In this document: positions 1 to 8,685 of the stretch, piece by piece
How the letters are laid out: the number at the start of each line of letters is the position of its first letter
How positions within the stretch are numbered: the stretch's first letter is position 1
NCBI GenBank assembly: GCA_947493265.1
Contig: CANLQL010000001.1
Span: forward strand, 496,001 to 560,000
Direction of reading: 5' to 3'
DNA: 64,000 bases
From: an uncultured Litoreibacter sp.
Lineage (GTDB): Bacteria > Pseudomonadota > Alphaproteobacteria > Rhodobacterales > Rhodobacteraceae
Program-made: the position numbers and the translations under genes
Notes under the pieces: model-generated
Database searches by the model: none
The model's input: the letters and a program-made list of their open reading frames with translations, nothing else
Told to the model about the DNA's origin: nothing

Positions 1-505
1 TGCCGCGCACCCCCACGAAGCGGGTCCGTTCATCGGTCAAAAGCTGCTTGTAGACCTCTTGCGCCTTGCGTCCGTCGCCAGCGATCTCGGCGGCTTGCGC
101 AGTGATCAGGTTGGTCAGTTCGGGCCGGTTGAGGTATTTTTCCGCTCTGGCGGCTTTGGCCATCGCAGTGCGCCCTTCGCCAGAGGCGAGCGCCATCAGC
201 CCATCGGCAAGCGCTTCAAACCCTTTGCGTTCTCGGTTGCGGTCGAAATAGCGCGATACAGCTGTTTCATCCCCGTTGAGAAACCTGAACACGGCCACCA
301 GAAACCCAAGAAGTTTCAAGGTCAGCCAGAACGCCAGCAGCAACGCGACAAGCGAAGCAACCGCCATCAACGGGCTGAGCGAAAATTCGGTGTTTAACAG
401 CGAAATTCGCACGCCCCCACTTGTCTCAAGAAGTTGGCTGACGCCGAAAGTGGCGGCCACAACCAACGCGACAAAGCAGAGAATTTTAACCAAAGACCAG
501 ATCAT
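1..505 (-). CDS. hemY: HemY N-terminal domain protein (partial)
   Basis: About 168 residues of the amino-terminal part are present; the gene runs off the left edge. The product opens with two closely spaced membrane segments (about residues 3-20 and 35-60) followed by a soluble helical part with TPR-like spacing, the form of the HemY_N family. HemY of this type is an inner-membrane protein linked to late haem biosynthesis; its precise role is not settled, and it is not the Bacillus HemY oxidase. ATG at 505 lies 9 bases after the mitofilin stop, with AGGA in the end of that gene serving as ribosome site, so it is translated as the last gene of hemD-mitofilin-hemY. The order with a haem gene supports the call. 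Confidence 0.8.
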   Translation of the reverse strand, partial: MIWSLVKILCFVALVVAATFGVSQLLETSGGVRISLLNTEFSLSPLMAVASLVALLLAFWLTLKLLGFLVAVFRFLNGDETAVSRYFDRNRERKGFEALADGLMALASGEGRTAMAKAARAEKYLNRPELTNLITAQAAEIAGDGRKAQEVYKQLLTDERTRFVGVRG

Positions 506-514
506 GAAATTATC

Positions 515-1780
515 CTAATTTGCGGCCAGCGTGTCGCTGAGAGTTTGGACGGCAGCGGCCGCAGATTGACGTGTATTCACGCGCGAAGTCCATTCCGACA
601 ACGCAGCTTGTCCGGTTTCTGGCAAGGTTTGTGCCAGAGGTTCGATGGCGTCGAGGTCTCCGGACTTCATTGCAGCCTCGATACGAGACAAGACAGCGTC
701 CGGGCTGTCGCCCTCACGCGGCACCAGAGATCGGGTTCCAAGCTGGTCCTGGAAGAACAGTTTCATGCGATCGATTGCAGTTTCGCCCGCTTGCGCGCGG
801 CGCGATGCAGACAATGCATCCCGAGCGGCGCTTCCAAAAGACGACTGCAAAGTGCTGAGGGTCGGAACACCCGTTTCCGCGACATCCTGAAGGGCCGCGG
901 GAATATCCGTGACATTTGCGATATCGGGTAGCAGTTCTGCAAATGGCGCACCCGTTTCCAGCGCTGCACGGATTATCGAAACAGCGGCGCGAGCTTTCGC
1001 ACGCTGTTCCTGGATGGCAATATTCTCAACCTCGGCGGCAGCGGCGTCCATTTGCGCTTTTGCAGCCGCAGCCATTGCTTGAAGTTCGGAAGACAAGGAT
1101 GCGATCTGATCTTTTTGGGCTGCCAAAGCTGCGGCGACTTCTTCGTTGAGGATCACGCCATCATCGCCGGTTGAAACGACCGGGGTAGGGGGCGGCAGGT
1201 GATCAATCTGATCTTGCAGAGCTTGAAGCGCCTGATCTTTCGCCGCGTTTTCTTCTGCAAGGGATCCGATTTGCGTCACCAGCTCTGCGATTTGGGTTGT
1301 CTGGGTTTGAAGCTCTTGGGTTTGCGCTTCTACTGCCTGTTGCAATGCAATTTCCGTCTCGGACGGGCCGCTGGGTTCGGGGGCGACTTGCGTGGTTTCC
1401 ATGTAGCGCGCTGCGCCAAATCCAATTGCGCCAGCAATCAATCCACCGATCAGCATCGGAACAAACACGCTTGGGCGTTCGACAGGTTGTGGCTGTGGCG
1501 AAGCTGCGCCGTCTGGTTCGGGCGCTGGTTCAGGTTGCAGCTCAACCGATTCTTCGCTGCCTTCCGCCGGGTCTGGGGTTTCGTCCGTATCAGGGGCGAT
1601 GTCATCCACGGGTTTTGGATCAATCTCTTCGGCGTCGATGATTCCTGTGTCACTCACAGAATCTTCAGCCGCAACTGACTTGGTGTCGGACAGTGTTTCA
1701 TCAGAAACGTCAGCAGCTTTAGGCGTGTCGCCTTTGGTAGACCGTTTGGCAGAATTAGTGGTCTTCTTCGATCTGGCCAA
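515..1780 (-). CDS. Mitofilin/Mic60-like inner-membrane protein
   Basis: Alphaproteobacterial mitofilin-family protein, the bacterial relative of the mitochondrial cristae organiser Mic60. Layout: acidic, Pro/Glu-rich disordered cytoplasmic part (about residues 1-103), one transmembrane helix (about 105-126), a long Gln/Ala/Glu-rich coiled coil (about 140-260) and a C-terminal mitofilin domain. I chose a TTG start at 1780 because AGGAAG lies 6 bases upstream and the protein then begins with a Lys/Ser/Thr-rich stretch; the GTG or ATG region further up (1837) has no such site. It sits between hemD and hemY, the typical alphaproteobacterial position. Likely role is envelope or intracytoplasmic membrane organisation, known for the family but inferred here. 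Confidence 0.8.
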   Translation of the reverse strand: MARSKKTTNSAKRSTKGDTPKAADVSDETLSDTKSVAAEDSVSDTGIIDAEEIDPKPVDDIAPDTDETPDPAEGSEESVELQPEPAPEPDGAASPQPQPVERPSVFVPMLIGGLIAGAIGFGAARYMETTQVAPEPSGPSETEIALQQAVEAQTQELQTQTTQIAELVTQIGSLAEENAAKDQALQALQDQIDHLPPPTPVVSTGDDGVILNEEVAAALAAQKDQIASLSSELQAMAAAAKAQMDAAAAEVENIAIQEQRAKARAAVSIIRAALETGAPFAELLPDIANVTDIPAALQDVAETGVPTLSTLQSSFGSAARDALSASRRAQAGETAIDRMKLFFQDQLGTRSLVPREGDSPDAVLSRIEAAMKSGDLDAIEPLAQTLPETGQAALSEWTSRVNTRQSAAAAVQTLSDTLAAN

Positions 1781-1871
1781 GTCTGACTTCCTTTCGCGAC
1801 ACCCAAACGAGTCGTTTTCGACGTCGTTACACTTCAATCTTAAACAGAATGACCGATGGCTCTCAAGCCGA

Positions 1872-2600
1872 TCAATCCGTTACATATTCACCTAAAAGTC
1901 TGATCATTTCCCCTGAAACGGGGCGCGTGCACACGCGGACTTCAGCAAAATTCCAAGTTGCGGTCTTCTCAAGCACCGCTGCGCTAAAACATAGGGCAAT
2001 GAGATCAGATTTCATGGTCTGCGACAGGGTAGAGATAAATATTTGCGCGCTTCGCGGGGAAAATAGCGGAATTAGCACCGATCCGGGGGATTGCAGCAGC
2101 TCAAGTGCGTCTTGCGAAAGCGGTTTGGGGGTCTGGCGGTAGGTAACAAACTCTGTAATTTCTATCGACGAATTGGCGAAGATTTCCTGCAAATTGCGGG
2201 CGGTATAGACCCCGCGCGGGTATAAAAGCCGGCCGGAGCCGCGTTGCGAATGTATCAGCGGCACAAGATCATCAACTGATCCGTCCGCAGAAATCGCATC
2301 AAAGCCATATTCTTTTGCAGTTGCGGCTGTGCGCGCGCCGACGCAGTAAGCAGCAAGATCGCGATCTTTCGTAAGCTGCGCAAATGCTGAAACTGCGTTT
2401 GCCGATGTGAAAATAACGCCGTCGAAATTGCCCTTAGGCAGGTCTGGCTGGAGGAATTCAATCTCAATAACCGGAGATATAACAACCGGAATGTCGTTGC
2501 CCAGTTCAGCTTCAATAAGCTTTGCCCATCTTTGGGATTGCGGCGCGGGCCGGGTCAACAAGATCGTGGGCCGTTCGGAGGGACGTATTGAATGCGCCAT
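1872..2600 (-). CDS. hemD: Uroporphyrinogen-III synthase
   Basis: About 242 residues with the HemD two-domain fold pattern: an N-terminal strand with the motif ILLTRPAPQSQRW and a central TSANAV segment typical of the family. The enzyme cyclises and inverts ring D of hydroxymethylbilane to give uroporphyrinogen III for haem, sirohaem and cobalamin. The frame stays open to 2750, but that would run into the divergent tsaD; the ATG at 2600 (or the GTG just before it at 2603) gives a normal-length protein, leaving a 46-base divergent promoter gap. It heads the minus-strand unit hemD-mitofilin-hemY. HemD is poorly conserved, so the assignment rests on both pattern and context. Confidence 0.82.
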   Translation of the reverse strand: MAHSIRPSERPTILLTRPAPQSQRWAKLIEAELGNDIPVVISPVIEIEFLQPDLPKGNFDGVIFTSANAVSAFAQLTKDRDLAAYCVGARTAATAKEYGFDAISADGSVDDLVPLIHSQRGSGRLLYPRGVYTARNLQEIFANSSIEITEFVTYRQTPKPLSQDALELLQSPGSVLIPLFSPRSAQIFISTLSQTMKSDLIALCFSAAVLEKTATWNFAEVRVCTRPVSGEMIRLLGEYVTD

Positions 2601-2646
2601 CACAGGGTGATACCTGCCAAGAAAGCGCCTTGCAACAGGGGGGGAG

Positions 2647-3744
2647 ATGCCCCAACCACTCACCATTCTTGGGCTGGAAAGCAGTTGTGATGACACGGCC
2701 GCTGCAGTGGTGCGACACGAGCCGGGCATCCCTGCTGAGATTATGTCCAACGAAGTTTATGGTCAGACAGAGCTTCACGTTGATTTCGGTGGCGTCGTGC
2801 CTGAGATTGCCGCCCGCGCACATGCCGAAAAAATCGACCTGGTCGTACAAGCGGCACTGGAAAAAGCGGGGCTGGGCCTTGCGGAAATCGACGCTGTTGC
2901 CGTAACCGCCGGTCCCGGACTGATTGGCGGGGTTCTGTCAGGTCTGATGTGCGCCAAGGGGATCGCTGCAGGTGCAGGATTGCCGTTGATTGGTGTGAAC
3001 CACCTTGCCGGTCATGCTTTGACGCCGCGGCTTACCGATCAATTGGAGTTCCCTTATCTGATGCTGCTGGTTTCTGGCGGACATTGCCAGTTCCTAATCG
3101 CGACGGCGCATGATCAATTCACGCGTCTGGGGGGGACGATCGACGACGCCCCCGGGGAGGCATTCGACAAAGTCGCCAAGCTATTGGGTCTGCCGCAACC
3201 GGGTGGGCCTTCGATTGAACAGGCAGCGGAGTCCGGGGATGAGATGCGGTTCAACCTCCCCCGTCCGCTGCTTGATCGGCCGGATTGCGACATGTCCTTT
3301 TCCGGTTTGAAAACCGCCGTCTTGCGGGCTCGGGATGGTCTGATTGCGGATCAGGGTGGGCTTTTCGCGCAGGATCAAACGGATATCTCCGCAAGTTTTC
3401 AAGCGGCTGTTCGCGACGTCTTGGCGGCGAAATGTGCCCGTGCATTTGACCAATACCTTGAGCTTTCGCCGAAAGCGCCTGCCATTGCGGTTGCAGGGGG
3501 CGTGGCGGCCAACAAAACGCTCCGCGAAGCACTAAAAATGCTTGCAGATCAACATGGTGCAGCGTTCATTGCACCGCCCTTGAAACTTTGCACAGACAAT
3601 GCTGCGATGATCGCTTGGGCCGGGATTGAGCGGTATCGCGCCGGTCAGTTGGACGATATGACCCTCGCTGCCCGCCCGCGCTGGCCGCTTGACCGGGTTG
3701 CTGCGCCGATGCTCGGATCCGGCAAAAAGGGTGCAAAAGCATGA
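2647..3744 (+). CDS. tsaD: tRNA N6-adenosine threonylcarbamoyltransferase TsaD
   Basis: 365 residues, ASKHA-fold ATPase that transfers threonylcarbamoyl from TC-AMP to A37 of ANN-decoding tRNAs (t6A). Visible signatures: the N-terminal [12 protein letters not shown] segment, the metal-binding HxxxH in NHLAGH, the VSGGHCQ phosphate loop, and [10 protein letters not shown] near the C terminus. Start ATG directly follows a GGGGGGAG ribosome site. The gene is divergent from hemD and overlaps gpsA by four bases (ATGA). The partner TsaE is encoded about 11 kb away, fused to AmgK; TsaB and TsaC are not in this window. Confidence 0.97.
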   Translation: MPQPLTILGLESSCDDTAAAVVRHEPGIPAEIMSNEVYGQTELHVDFGGVVPEIAARAHAEKIDLVVQAALEKAGLGLAEIDAVAVTAGPGLIGGVLSGLMCAKGIAAGAGLPLIGVNHLAGHALTPRLTDQLEFPYLMLLVSGGHCQFLIATAHDQFTRLGGTIDDAPGEAFDKVAKLLGLPQPGGPSIEQAAESGDEMRFNLPRPLLDRPDCDMSFSGLKTAVLRARDGLIADQGGLFAQDQTDISASFQAAVRDVLAAKCARAFDQYLELSPKAPAIAVAGGVAANKTLREALKMLADQHGAAFIAPPLKLCTDNAAMIAWAGIERYRAGQLDDMTLAARPRWPLDRVAAPMLGSGKKGAKA

Positions 3745-4682
3745 GGGCAGTCACGGTCGCAGGTGCAGGCGCTTTTGGAACTGCATTGGCGGTTACACTG
3801 GCGAAAGCTGGCAGGCGGGTCACGTTGGTCGGACGCGATCCGGGCCTTGTGAAAAACCGGACCAGTGCACGTCTGCCGGGTATCATCCTTCCTGATGCAA
3901 TGACCCTATCGACGACACTGGCTGTTTCTGAGGACGACATCTTGCTGCTTGCCGTGCCGATGCAGCAGCTTGGGTCTTATGTTGAAAGCGCGCAGGTCGC
4001 GCCATTCGCTGTTATCGCTTGTTGCAAGGGGATTGATCTGACCACGGGGAAGGGGCCTACCGCGATCCTTGATGATGGTATTGATGCGCCTTCTGCAATC
4101 CTGACAGGCCCTAGTTTTGCGGCGGATATTGCGCAAGGTCTGCCGACCGCGCTGACCTTGGCCACGGCCTCAAGAACCGTGGGTCAGATGCTGCAAGAGA
4201 ACCTATCAACCGAAACGCTGCGGCTTTATCTGTCCGGTGATCCAATCGGGGCCGAGCTTGGGGGGGCCTTAAAGAATGTCATCGCAATAGCTTGCGGTAT
4301 CACGATTGGCGCGGGTTTGGGTGAAAGTGCCCGGGCGGCGTTAATAACCCGTGGATTTGCCGAAATGCAGCGCCTCGCGCTGGCGATGGGGGCCGCGCCT
4401 GAAACGCTGCAAGGTCTGTCCGGCTTTGGCGACCTCAGCCTGACCTGTACGTCCCGGCAATCGCGAAATTTCAGCTTTGGATACGCGATCGGATCGGTCG
4501 ATGCTGTCGATACGTCTGCAACCGTCGAAGGCAAAGCCACGGCGCGGGCCGTCGTAAAGTTGGCTGCGGCGCAGGGTATTGAGATGCCGATTGCGCAGGC
4601 CGTCTGCGAAGTTCTGGACAACCGCGCGGCGCTGCCGCAAGTTTTGGAATATCTTTTGAACCGTCCGTTGCGAAAGGAATAG
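3741..4682 (+). CDS. gpsA: NAD(P)+-dependent glycerol-3-phosphate dehydrogenase
   Basis: 313 residues. Reduces dihydroxyacetone phosphate to sn-glycerol-3-phosphate for phospholipid synthesis, in the cytosol. The N-terminal dinucleotide site reads [10 protein letters not shown] (residues about 7-16), the CCKGID segment follows the Rossmann half, and [12 protein letters not shown] carries the catalytic Lys region; a C-terminal helical domain with GLSGFGDL completes the family pattern. ATG overlaps the tsaD stop in ATGA, so the two are translationally coupled. Downstream YciI begins 2 bases after its stop. Confidence 0.95.
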   Translation: MRAVTVAGAGAFGTALAVTLAKAGRRVTLVGRDPGLVKNRTSARLPGIILPDAMTLSTTLAVSEDDILLLAVPMQQLGSYVESAQVAPFAVIACCKGIDLTTGKGPTAILDDGIDAPSAILTGPSFAADIAQGLPTALTLATASRTVGQMLQENLSTETLRLYLSGDPIGAELGGALKNVIAIACGITIGAGLGESARAALITRGFAEMQRLALAMGAAPETLQGLSGFGDLSLTCTSRQSRNFSFGYAIGSVDAVDTSATVEGKATARAVVKLAAAQGIEMPIAQAVCEVLDNRAALPQVLEYLLNRPLRKE

Positions 4683-4684
4683 CA

Positions 4685-4951
4685 ATGCGCATCGCCGTGA
4701 TCTGTACCGACAAACCTGGCCATCTTGAGCTGCGCAAAGCGAACCGGGATGCCCATGTCGCCTATTTGAAAGCCTCGCCTGTCGAACAGGCTGGCCCTTT
4801 TCTGGACGCAAATGGTGACATGTACGGTTCCCTGATTATTCTTGAGGCGGAAGATATGGCGGCTGCCAAAGCGTGGGCTGCCGATGATCCTTACGCAAAA
4901 GCAGGGTTGTTTAGCGATGTTCGACTGGAAATTTGGAACAAGGTGATCTGA
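4685..4951 (+). CDS. YciI family protein
   Basis: 88-residue ferredoxin-like-fold protein of the YciI/YCII domain family. Visible traits are a central HLELRKANRDAHVAYL segment with the conserved His and, near the middle, a Gly-Pro-containing strand followed by a D/N-G loop. The cellular substrate of such stand-alone YciI proteins is not known; related domains form dimeric barrels with a His-Asp pair. It is 2 bases after gpsA and 2 bases before the EVE gene, so it is part of the tsaD-gpsA operon. Function beyond the family name is not assignable. Confidence 0.85.
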   Translation: MRIAVICTDKPGHLELRKANRDAHVAYLKASPVEQAGPFLDANGDMYGSLIILEAEDMAAAKAWAADDPYAKAGLFSDVRLEIWNKVI

Positions 4952-4953
4952 TC

Positions 4954-5367
4954 ATGGCCTATTGGTTGTTCAAATCAGAACCGTCAGTCTGGTCTTGGGA
5001 TGATCAGGTTGCCAAAGGGGCCCAAGGTGAAGAATGGGACGGTGTGCGAAATTATCAGGCACGTAATTTCATGCGGGAAATGAAGCTTGGCGATCAGGGT
5101 TTTTTCTACCATTCGCAAAAAGACAAAGAGATCGTGGGCATCGTTGAGGTCTGCGCCTTGGCCCATCCTGACAGCACAACCGATGATGAGCGTTGGGAAT
5201 GCGTCGATATTAAAGCGGTTGAACCACTGGCTCGTGCGATCACACTAGATGAGATCAAGCAAGACGAAGCGTTGGCCGAGATGGTACTGGTGAAGAACTC
5301 GCGCCTATCAGTCCAGCCAGTGCGAGACGCGGAGTGGTCACGGATCGTTTCGCTCTCAAAAAGCTAA
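4954..5367 (+). CDS. EVE domain protein
   Basis: 137 residues beginning MAYWLFKSEPSVWSWDD, the hallmark of EVE (PUA-like) proteins; the segment GVRNYQARNFMREMKLGDQGFFYHS forms the aromatic pocket region that in this family recognises modified bases. ATG at 4954 has AAGGTGAT upstream; an in-frame start at 4933 would overlap the YciI gene and lacks support. EVE proteins are RNA- or modified-DNA-binding; the genomic link with tsaD (tRNA modification) is suggestive of an RNA role but is inference. Last coding gene of the tight part of the operon. Confidence 0.9.
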   Translation: MAYWLFKSEPSVWSWDDQVAKGAQGEEWDGVRNYQARNFMREMKLGDQGFFYHSQKDKEIVGIVEVCALAHPDSTTDDERWECVDIKAVEPLARAITLDEIKQDEALAEMVLVKNSRLSVQPVRDAEWSRIVSLSKS

Positions 5368-5392
5368 ATTTCAATATCTGGGAGGGTTTGAC

Positions 5393-5776
5393 ATGGAATT
5401 TCTGAACGTGGTGGCCGCCGCAGTTGCGGCGTGGATTTTTGGATCGATCTGGTACATGGCGCTGGCCAAACCCTGGATGGAAGATGTCGGTCTGACCGAA
5501 GATACGATCGACCGGAAAAACCCTGTCCCTTACATCGGCAGCTTTTTGTGCGCGTTGATCGTGGCAGGGATGATGCGGCACATCTTTGAAAGCTCCGGCG
5601 TGCACACATCGGGCTATGGGCTGATTTCCGGCCTCGGCCTCGGGCTGTTTATCGCAGCGCCCTGGCTTACGACGAACTACCTCTTCGCAGGGCGGCCCAA
5701 ACGTTTGATCTTGATTGATGGTGGCTATGCGACCGGTGGGTGCACTGTTATGGGACTGGTTCTGACACTGTTCTAG
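5393..5776 (+). CDS. DUF1761 family membrane protein
   Basis: 127 residues with about four hydrophobic helices (roughly residues 3-22, 48-66, 80-98 and 106-126), and the family pattern of W-x-W/G-S-I-W-Y near the first helix and PWLTTNYLFAGRP before the last. DUF1761 proteins are small integral membrane proteins of unknown function. ATG follows GGGAGG by 7 bases; the gene is 25 bases after the EVE gene and probably the end of the plus-strand operon. Confidence 0.85.
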   Translation: MEFLNVVAAAVAAWIFGSIWYMALAKPWMEDVGLTEDTIDRKNPVPYIGSFLCALIVAGMMRHIFESSGVHTSGYGLISGLGLGLFIAAPWLTTNYLFAGRPKRLILIDGGYATGGCTVMGLVLTLF

Positions 5777-5817
5777 GCGTCGATCCTTGTTCGCTAACGA
5801 GTGAAAATCAGCATCCT

Positions 5818-5855
5818 AAAATGAAAAGGAGGGTCCCAACCCCTCGGGACCCTCC
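5818..5855 (-). terminator. Intrinsic terminator, minus strand
   Basis: GGAGGGTCCC (5828-5837) pairs perfectly with GGGACCCTCC (5846-5855) around an 8-base loop. Read on the minus strand the hairpin is followed by TTTTCATTTT; on the plus strand no T-run follows. It is therefore oriented for transcription coming from higher coordinates, although DUF2853 already has its own terminator upstream (6016-6050). This implies a separate minus-strand transcript between the two. Confidence 0.75.
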
Positions 5856-5857
5856 AT

Positions 5858-5947
5858 CTACCCCACGTGCTTGAAATGGTCTCGCACCACACGTGTTTGA
5901 ATTTCGGGTCCGACCTTCTGGTTCAGACGAGAACATAGGTAGAACAT
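5858..5947 (-). CDS. Candidate 29-residue small ORF
   Basis: ATG at 5947 to TAG at 5860-5858 gives 29 residues starting MFYLCSRLNQKVGPEIQTRV and ending HFKHVG. The stop lies two bases before the terminator hairpin at 5828-5855. The frame is open upstream for a further ~40 codons (back to the DUF2853 stop) but without an ATG, GTG or TTG. A TATAGA at 5956-5951 and the SOS box at 5931-5945 sit at its start. No recognised family and only a weak ribosome site, so it may instead be part of a small RNA. Confidence 0.3.
   Translation of the reverse strand: MFYLCSRLNQKVGPEIQTRVVRDHFKHVG
5931..5945. promoter_or_regulatory. Candidate LexA (SOS) box GAAC-N7-GAAC
   Basis: GAAC-ATAGGTA-GAAC, which reads GTTC-N7-GTTC on the minus strand, is the direct-repeat SOS box of alphaproteobacteria. 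It lies in a noncoding gap, not ahead of a conventional gene. On the minus strand TTGAGA (5964-5959) and TATAGA (5956-5951) could supply promoter elements; on the plus strand TATATT at 5953 is also a possible -10. About two chance matches to this pattern per 64 kb are expected, so location is the main argument. Confidence 0.45.
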
Positions 5948-6015
5948 TTCTCTATATTTCTCAAGGACTTGTTCGTTACCTATTGCATGGAATTTTCGAC
6001 AAATTTTATCGATCT

Positions 6016-6050
6016 GAAAAAGAAAAACGCCCGCGCGAATGGCGGGCGTC
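6016..6050 (-). terminator. Intrinsic terminator of the DUF2853 gene
   Basis: ACGCCCGC (6027-6034) pairs with GCGGGCGT (6042-6049) around a 7-base loop; on the minus strand the stem is followed by TTTTTCTTTTT. It lies 24 bases after the DUF2853 stop and is correctly oriented for it. Confidence 0.85.
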
Positions 6051-6073
6051 TTCGCGAAACTCTGGTCGGCTGA

Positions 6074-6415
6074 TCAGCCGTAGACAGACTCTTTGTTGAA
6101 ATGCTTGGTCAGCATGTAATAGATGACCGCGCGATATTTGTTGCGCTCGGATTTGCCATAAGTCTCGATGCAGCTGTTGATTGCATCCATCAGAGCAGGG
6201 CTGTCGCTCAGACCTAACTTCTTGATAAGGAAGTTGTTTTTCACTGTTTCCAGCTCGTCTGGCTGTGAGCCAGCAACGGTAGAAGCGTCTGCATTGTAAA
6301 TTGCAGGGCCGCAGCCGATTGTTACTTTCGTCAACAGGTCCATATCCGGCGTCATGCCGCATTTGTTGCGCAGATCATCCGCATATTGAGCAATCAGCTC
6401 GTCTCTTTTTCCCAT
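6074..6415 (-). CDS. DUF2853 family protein
   Basis: 113 residues, starting MGKRDELIAQYADDLRNKCG, an all-helical small protein of the DUF2853 family (crystal structures exist; function unknown). Two Cys in the first half and one in CIETYGK are visible. The ATG at 6415 has GGGAG 8 bases upstream; the in-frame extension to 6433 is not needed. It is monocistronic, with its own terminator downstream and 132 bases separating it from the extensin-like gene. No membrane segment or signal peptide. Confidence 0.85.
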   Translation of the reverse strand: MGKRDELIAQYADDLRNKCGMTPDMDLLTKVTIGCGPAIYNADASTVAGSQPDELETVKNNFLIKKLGLSDSPALMDAINSCIETYGKSERNKYRAVIYYMLTKHFNKESVYG

Positions 6416-6547
6416 GGTAATATCTCCCACCAATTTGCAGGCCGTAGCCTAATGCCGACCTTCGTCAGGTCTGCTGGCACAATAAGTCCTAAAGCTGCCA
6501 TTCCAAAGGGAAAAATATCGGATTCTCGTCAAGTTGCGGTTCACCGC

Positions 6548-7285
6548 TTAGCGGCACGTCCCCCAACCTTTTGACTGTAAATGGAAATGATCTGCATGGA
6601 GGGAGTTGAAATCCGGTCCGAGCGTGGTTTCGAACCATCGACAGGCCCCATTTCGGACGTCTCGCAGGAAATTTTGTCGGTCTTGGGGGCCGTCCCAGTC
6701 TTGGGTCAATTCGATCCTTGCTCCGTCCGCGAGGGTAAATCCACCAATATCAATTGCCTGCGCTGTGGCGTGGGTGCTCATCCGGTCGGACACGCCGCGG
6801 ATCGTGCGGCAATTATAGCTGCCGATCTGGCGCATCCGTGACACACCTTGTCCGAAATGGTCCAGCGCCGCATTCTGGACGTCATGGCGTTCCCACATCG
6901 CCAATCGCAAGGCGGTTGAACAGCGGGTTTCGACGGGGGCAATCTTCGTTTGTCCCAATTTGGTCAATTCCACGCGGTTGCGAACATGGCATTGCTCGGA
7001 TGCCTCAAGCGGCTCCATTGCCTCAAACATTACGCGGCCCTCGTCCAATGTTGCGAGGCAAAGCGCGTCGTTGCGCAACGCCCGCGCCAGTTTGTAGGGC
7101 GTCACAAATGTCAGCGGGTCATTGATCGAAAACGGAAGCGACGGGTTCCACGCGCGGGGTACAGGCGTGTCATCGTGGGTCGCAAGCAGGACCAAATAGG
7201 CCAGTGCAACCACCCCAAGACAGAACAGCGAAAACACAAAGGCCACCGCGTTTAGAAACGGGTGGCCTCTGCGTCGAGTGTTCAT
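6548..7285 (-). CDS. Extensin-like C-terminal domain protein
   Basis: 245 residues. After a basic N terminus and one membrane anchor (about residues 13-33) there is an extensin-like_C domain: Cys-rich, with GSYNCRTIRG, MSTHATAQAIDIGGF and a terminal HADHFHLQSKGWG. The His/Asp set in these motifs resembles the zinc site of LAS/peptidase-like cell-wall enzymes, suggesting a periplasmic peptidoglycan-related hydrolase, but activity of this bacterial family is not established. Start ATG at 7285 lies 10 bases after the ahcY stop, so it is probably cotranscribed with ahcY. A start at 7342 would be inside ahcY and is rejected. Confidence 0.85.
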   Translation of the reverse strand: MNTRRRGHPFLNAVAFVFSLFCLGVVALAYLVLLATHDDTPVPRAWNPSLPFSINDPLTFVTPYKLARALRNDALCLATLDEGRVMFEAMEPLEASEQCHVRNRVELTKLGQTKIAPVETRCSTALRLAMWERHDVQNAALDHFGQGVSRMRQIGSYNCRTIRGVSDRMSTHATAQAIDIGGFTLADGARIELTQDWDGPQDRQNFLRDVRNGACRWFETTLGPDFNSLHADHFHLQSKGWGTCR

Positions 7286-7295
7286 GGTGTGCCGC

Positions 7296-8684
7296 TTAGT
7301 AGCGGTAATGCTCTGGTTTGAATGGGCCGTCTTGGGCCACACCGATGTAGTCTGCCTGCTCTTTGTCCAGCTTGGTCAGTTTTACACCGATCTTTTTCAA
7401 GTGCAGTGCAGCAACCTTTTCGTCCAACGCTTTTGGAAGGATGTAAACGTCGTTTTTGTAGGCGTCGCCGTTGTTCCACAGTTCCAGCTGGGCAAGAACC
7501 TGGTTGGTGAAAGACGCCGACATCACAAAGGACGGGTGACCTGTGGCATTGCCAAGGTTCAGCAAACGACCCTCGGACAGCAGGATCAAACGATTGCCGG
7601 ATGGCATCGTGATCATGTCGACCTGTTCTTTGATGTTTGTCCACTTGTGGTTTTTCAGGGCAGCGACCTGGATTTCGTTGTCGAAGTGACCAATGTTGCC
7701 AACGATCGCCATATCCTTCATTTCGCGCATGTGCTCGATGCGGATCACGTCCTTGTTGCCGGTTGTTGTGATGAAGATGTCGGCATTTGCCAACTCGTCT
7801 TCCAGAAGCACAACCTCAAAGCCGTCCATTGCCGCCTGCAGCGCGCAGATCGGGTCGACTTCGGTCACTTTGACCCGCGCACCGGCACCGCGCAGGGACG
7901 CGGCAGAGCCTTTGCCCACATCGCCATAGCCCATCACGACAGCAACTTTGCCAGCCATCATCGTATCGGTGGCGCGGCGGATGCCATCCACAAGGCTTTC
8001 TTTACACCCATATTTGTTGTCGAATTTCGACTTGGTGACAGAGTCGTTCACGTTGATCGCAGGGAACGGCAGTTCGCCTTTTTTGACCAGGTCATACAAG
8101 CGGTGAACACCTGTTGTGGTTTCTTCGGAAACGCCTTTGATCTGGTCGCGCATCTTTGTGAACCAGCCGGGGCTTGCTTCCATACGCTTCTTGATCTGCG
8201 CCTTGATCGCAACTTCTTCCTCAGACCCAGGCACCGGGATGACGTCTTCGCCAGCTTCGGCACGCGCACCCAAAAGGATGTAGAGCGTCGCGTCGCCACC
8301 GTCGTCGAGGATCAGGTTCGGGCCGTCTTCAAACATGAAGGAGCGGTCGAGGTAGTCCCAATGCTCTTCCAGGCTTTGACCTTTGATCGCGAAAACAGGT
8401 GTGCCACCTGCGGCAATCGCGGCAGCTGCGTGATCCTGTGTGGAAAAGATGTTGCAGGAGGCCCAACGCACATCTGCACCCAATGCAACGAGCGTTTCGA
8501 TCAGAACAGCTGTCTGAATGGTCATATGCAAGGAGCCCACGATGCGCGCGCCTTTCAACGGGGCTTTGCCCGCATACTCTTCGCGCAACGCCATCAGGCC
8601 CGGCATTTCGGTTTCGGCAATGTCCAGCTCTTTGCGGCCATAATCTGCAAGTGCAATATCTTTAACGATATAGTCGTCAGCCAT
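7296..8684 (-). CDS. ahcY: Adenosylhomocysteinase
   Basis: 462 residues. Reversibly hydrolyses S-adenosylhomocysteine to adenosine and homocysteine, removing the product inhibitor of methyltransferases. Seen: [12 protein letters not shown] with [14 protein letters not shown] (substrate site), the NAD-binding [23 protein letters not shown], and the C-terminal [15 protein letters not shown]...KPEHYRY tail that closes the NAD site of the neighbouring subunit. Full length for the class. ATG at 8684 with AGGAG 10 bases upstream. The leader (8685-8745) is unusually rich in hairpins and may regulate expression. Confidence 0.98.
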   Translation of the reverse strand: MADDYIVKDIALADYGRKELDIAETEMPGLMALREEYAGKAPLKGARIVGSLHMTIQTAVLIETLVALGADVRWASCNIFSTQDHAAAAIAAGGTPVFAIKGQSLEEHWDYLDRSFMFEDGPNLILDDGGDATLYILLGARAEAGEDVIPVPGSEEEVAIKAQIKKRMEASPGWFTKMRDQIKGVSEETTTGVHRLYDLVKKGELPFPAINVNDSVTKSKFDNKYGCKESLVDGIRRATDTMMAGKVAVVMGYGDVGKGSAASLRGAGARVKVTEVDPICALQAAMDGFEVVLLEDELANADIFITTTGNKDVIRIEHMREMKDMAIVGNIGHFDNEIQVAALKNHKWTNIKEQVDMITMPSGNRLILLSEGRLLNLGNATGHPSFVMSASFTNQVLAQLELWNNGDAYKNDVYILPKALDEKVAALHLKKIGVKLTKLDKEQADYIGVAQDGPFKPEHYRY

Positions 8685-8685
8685 G

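Noticed and set aside
5893-6099. 68-codon plus-strand frame in the 5.9 kb gap
   Set aside because: It runs through the DUF2853 terminator and into that gene's antisense strand, with no ribosome site.
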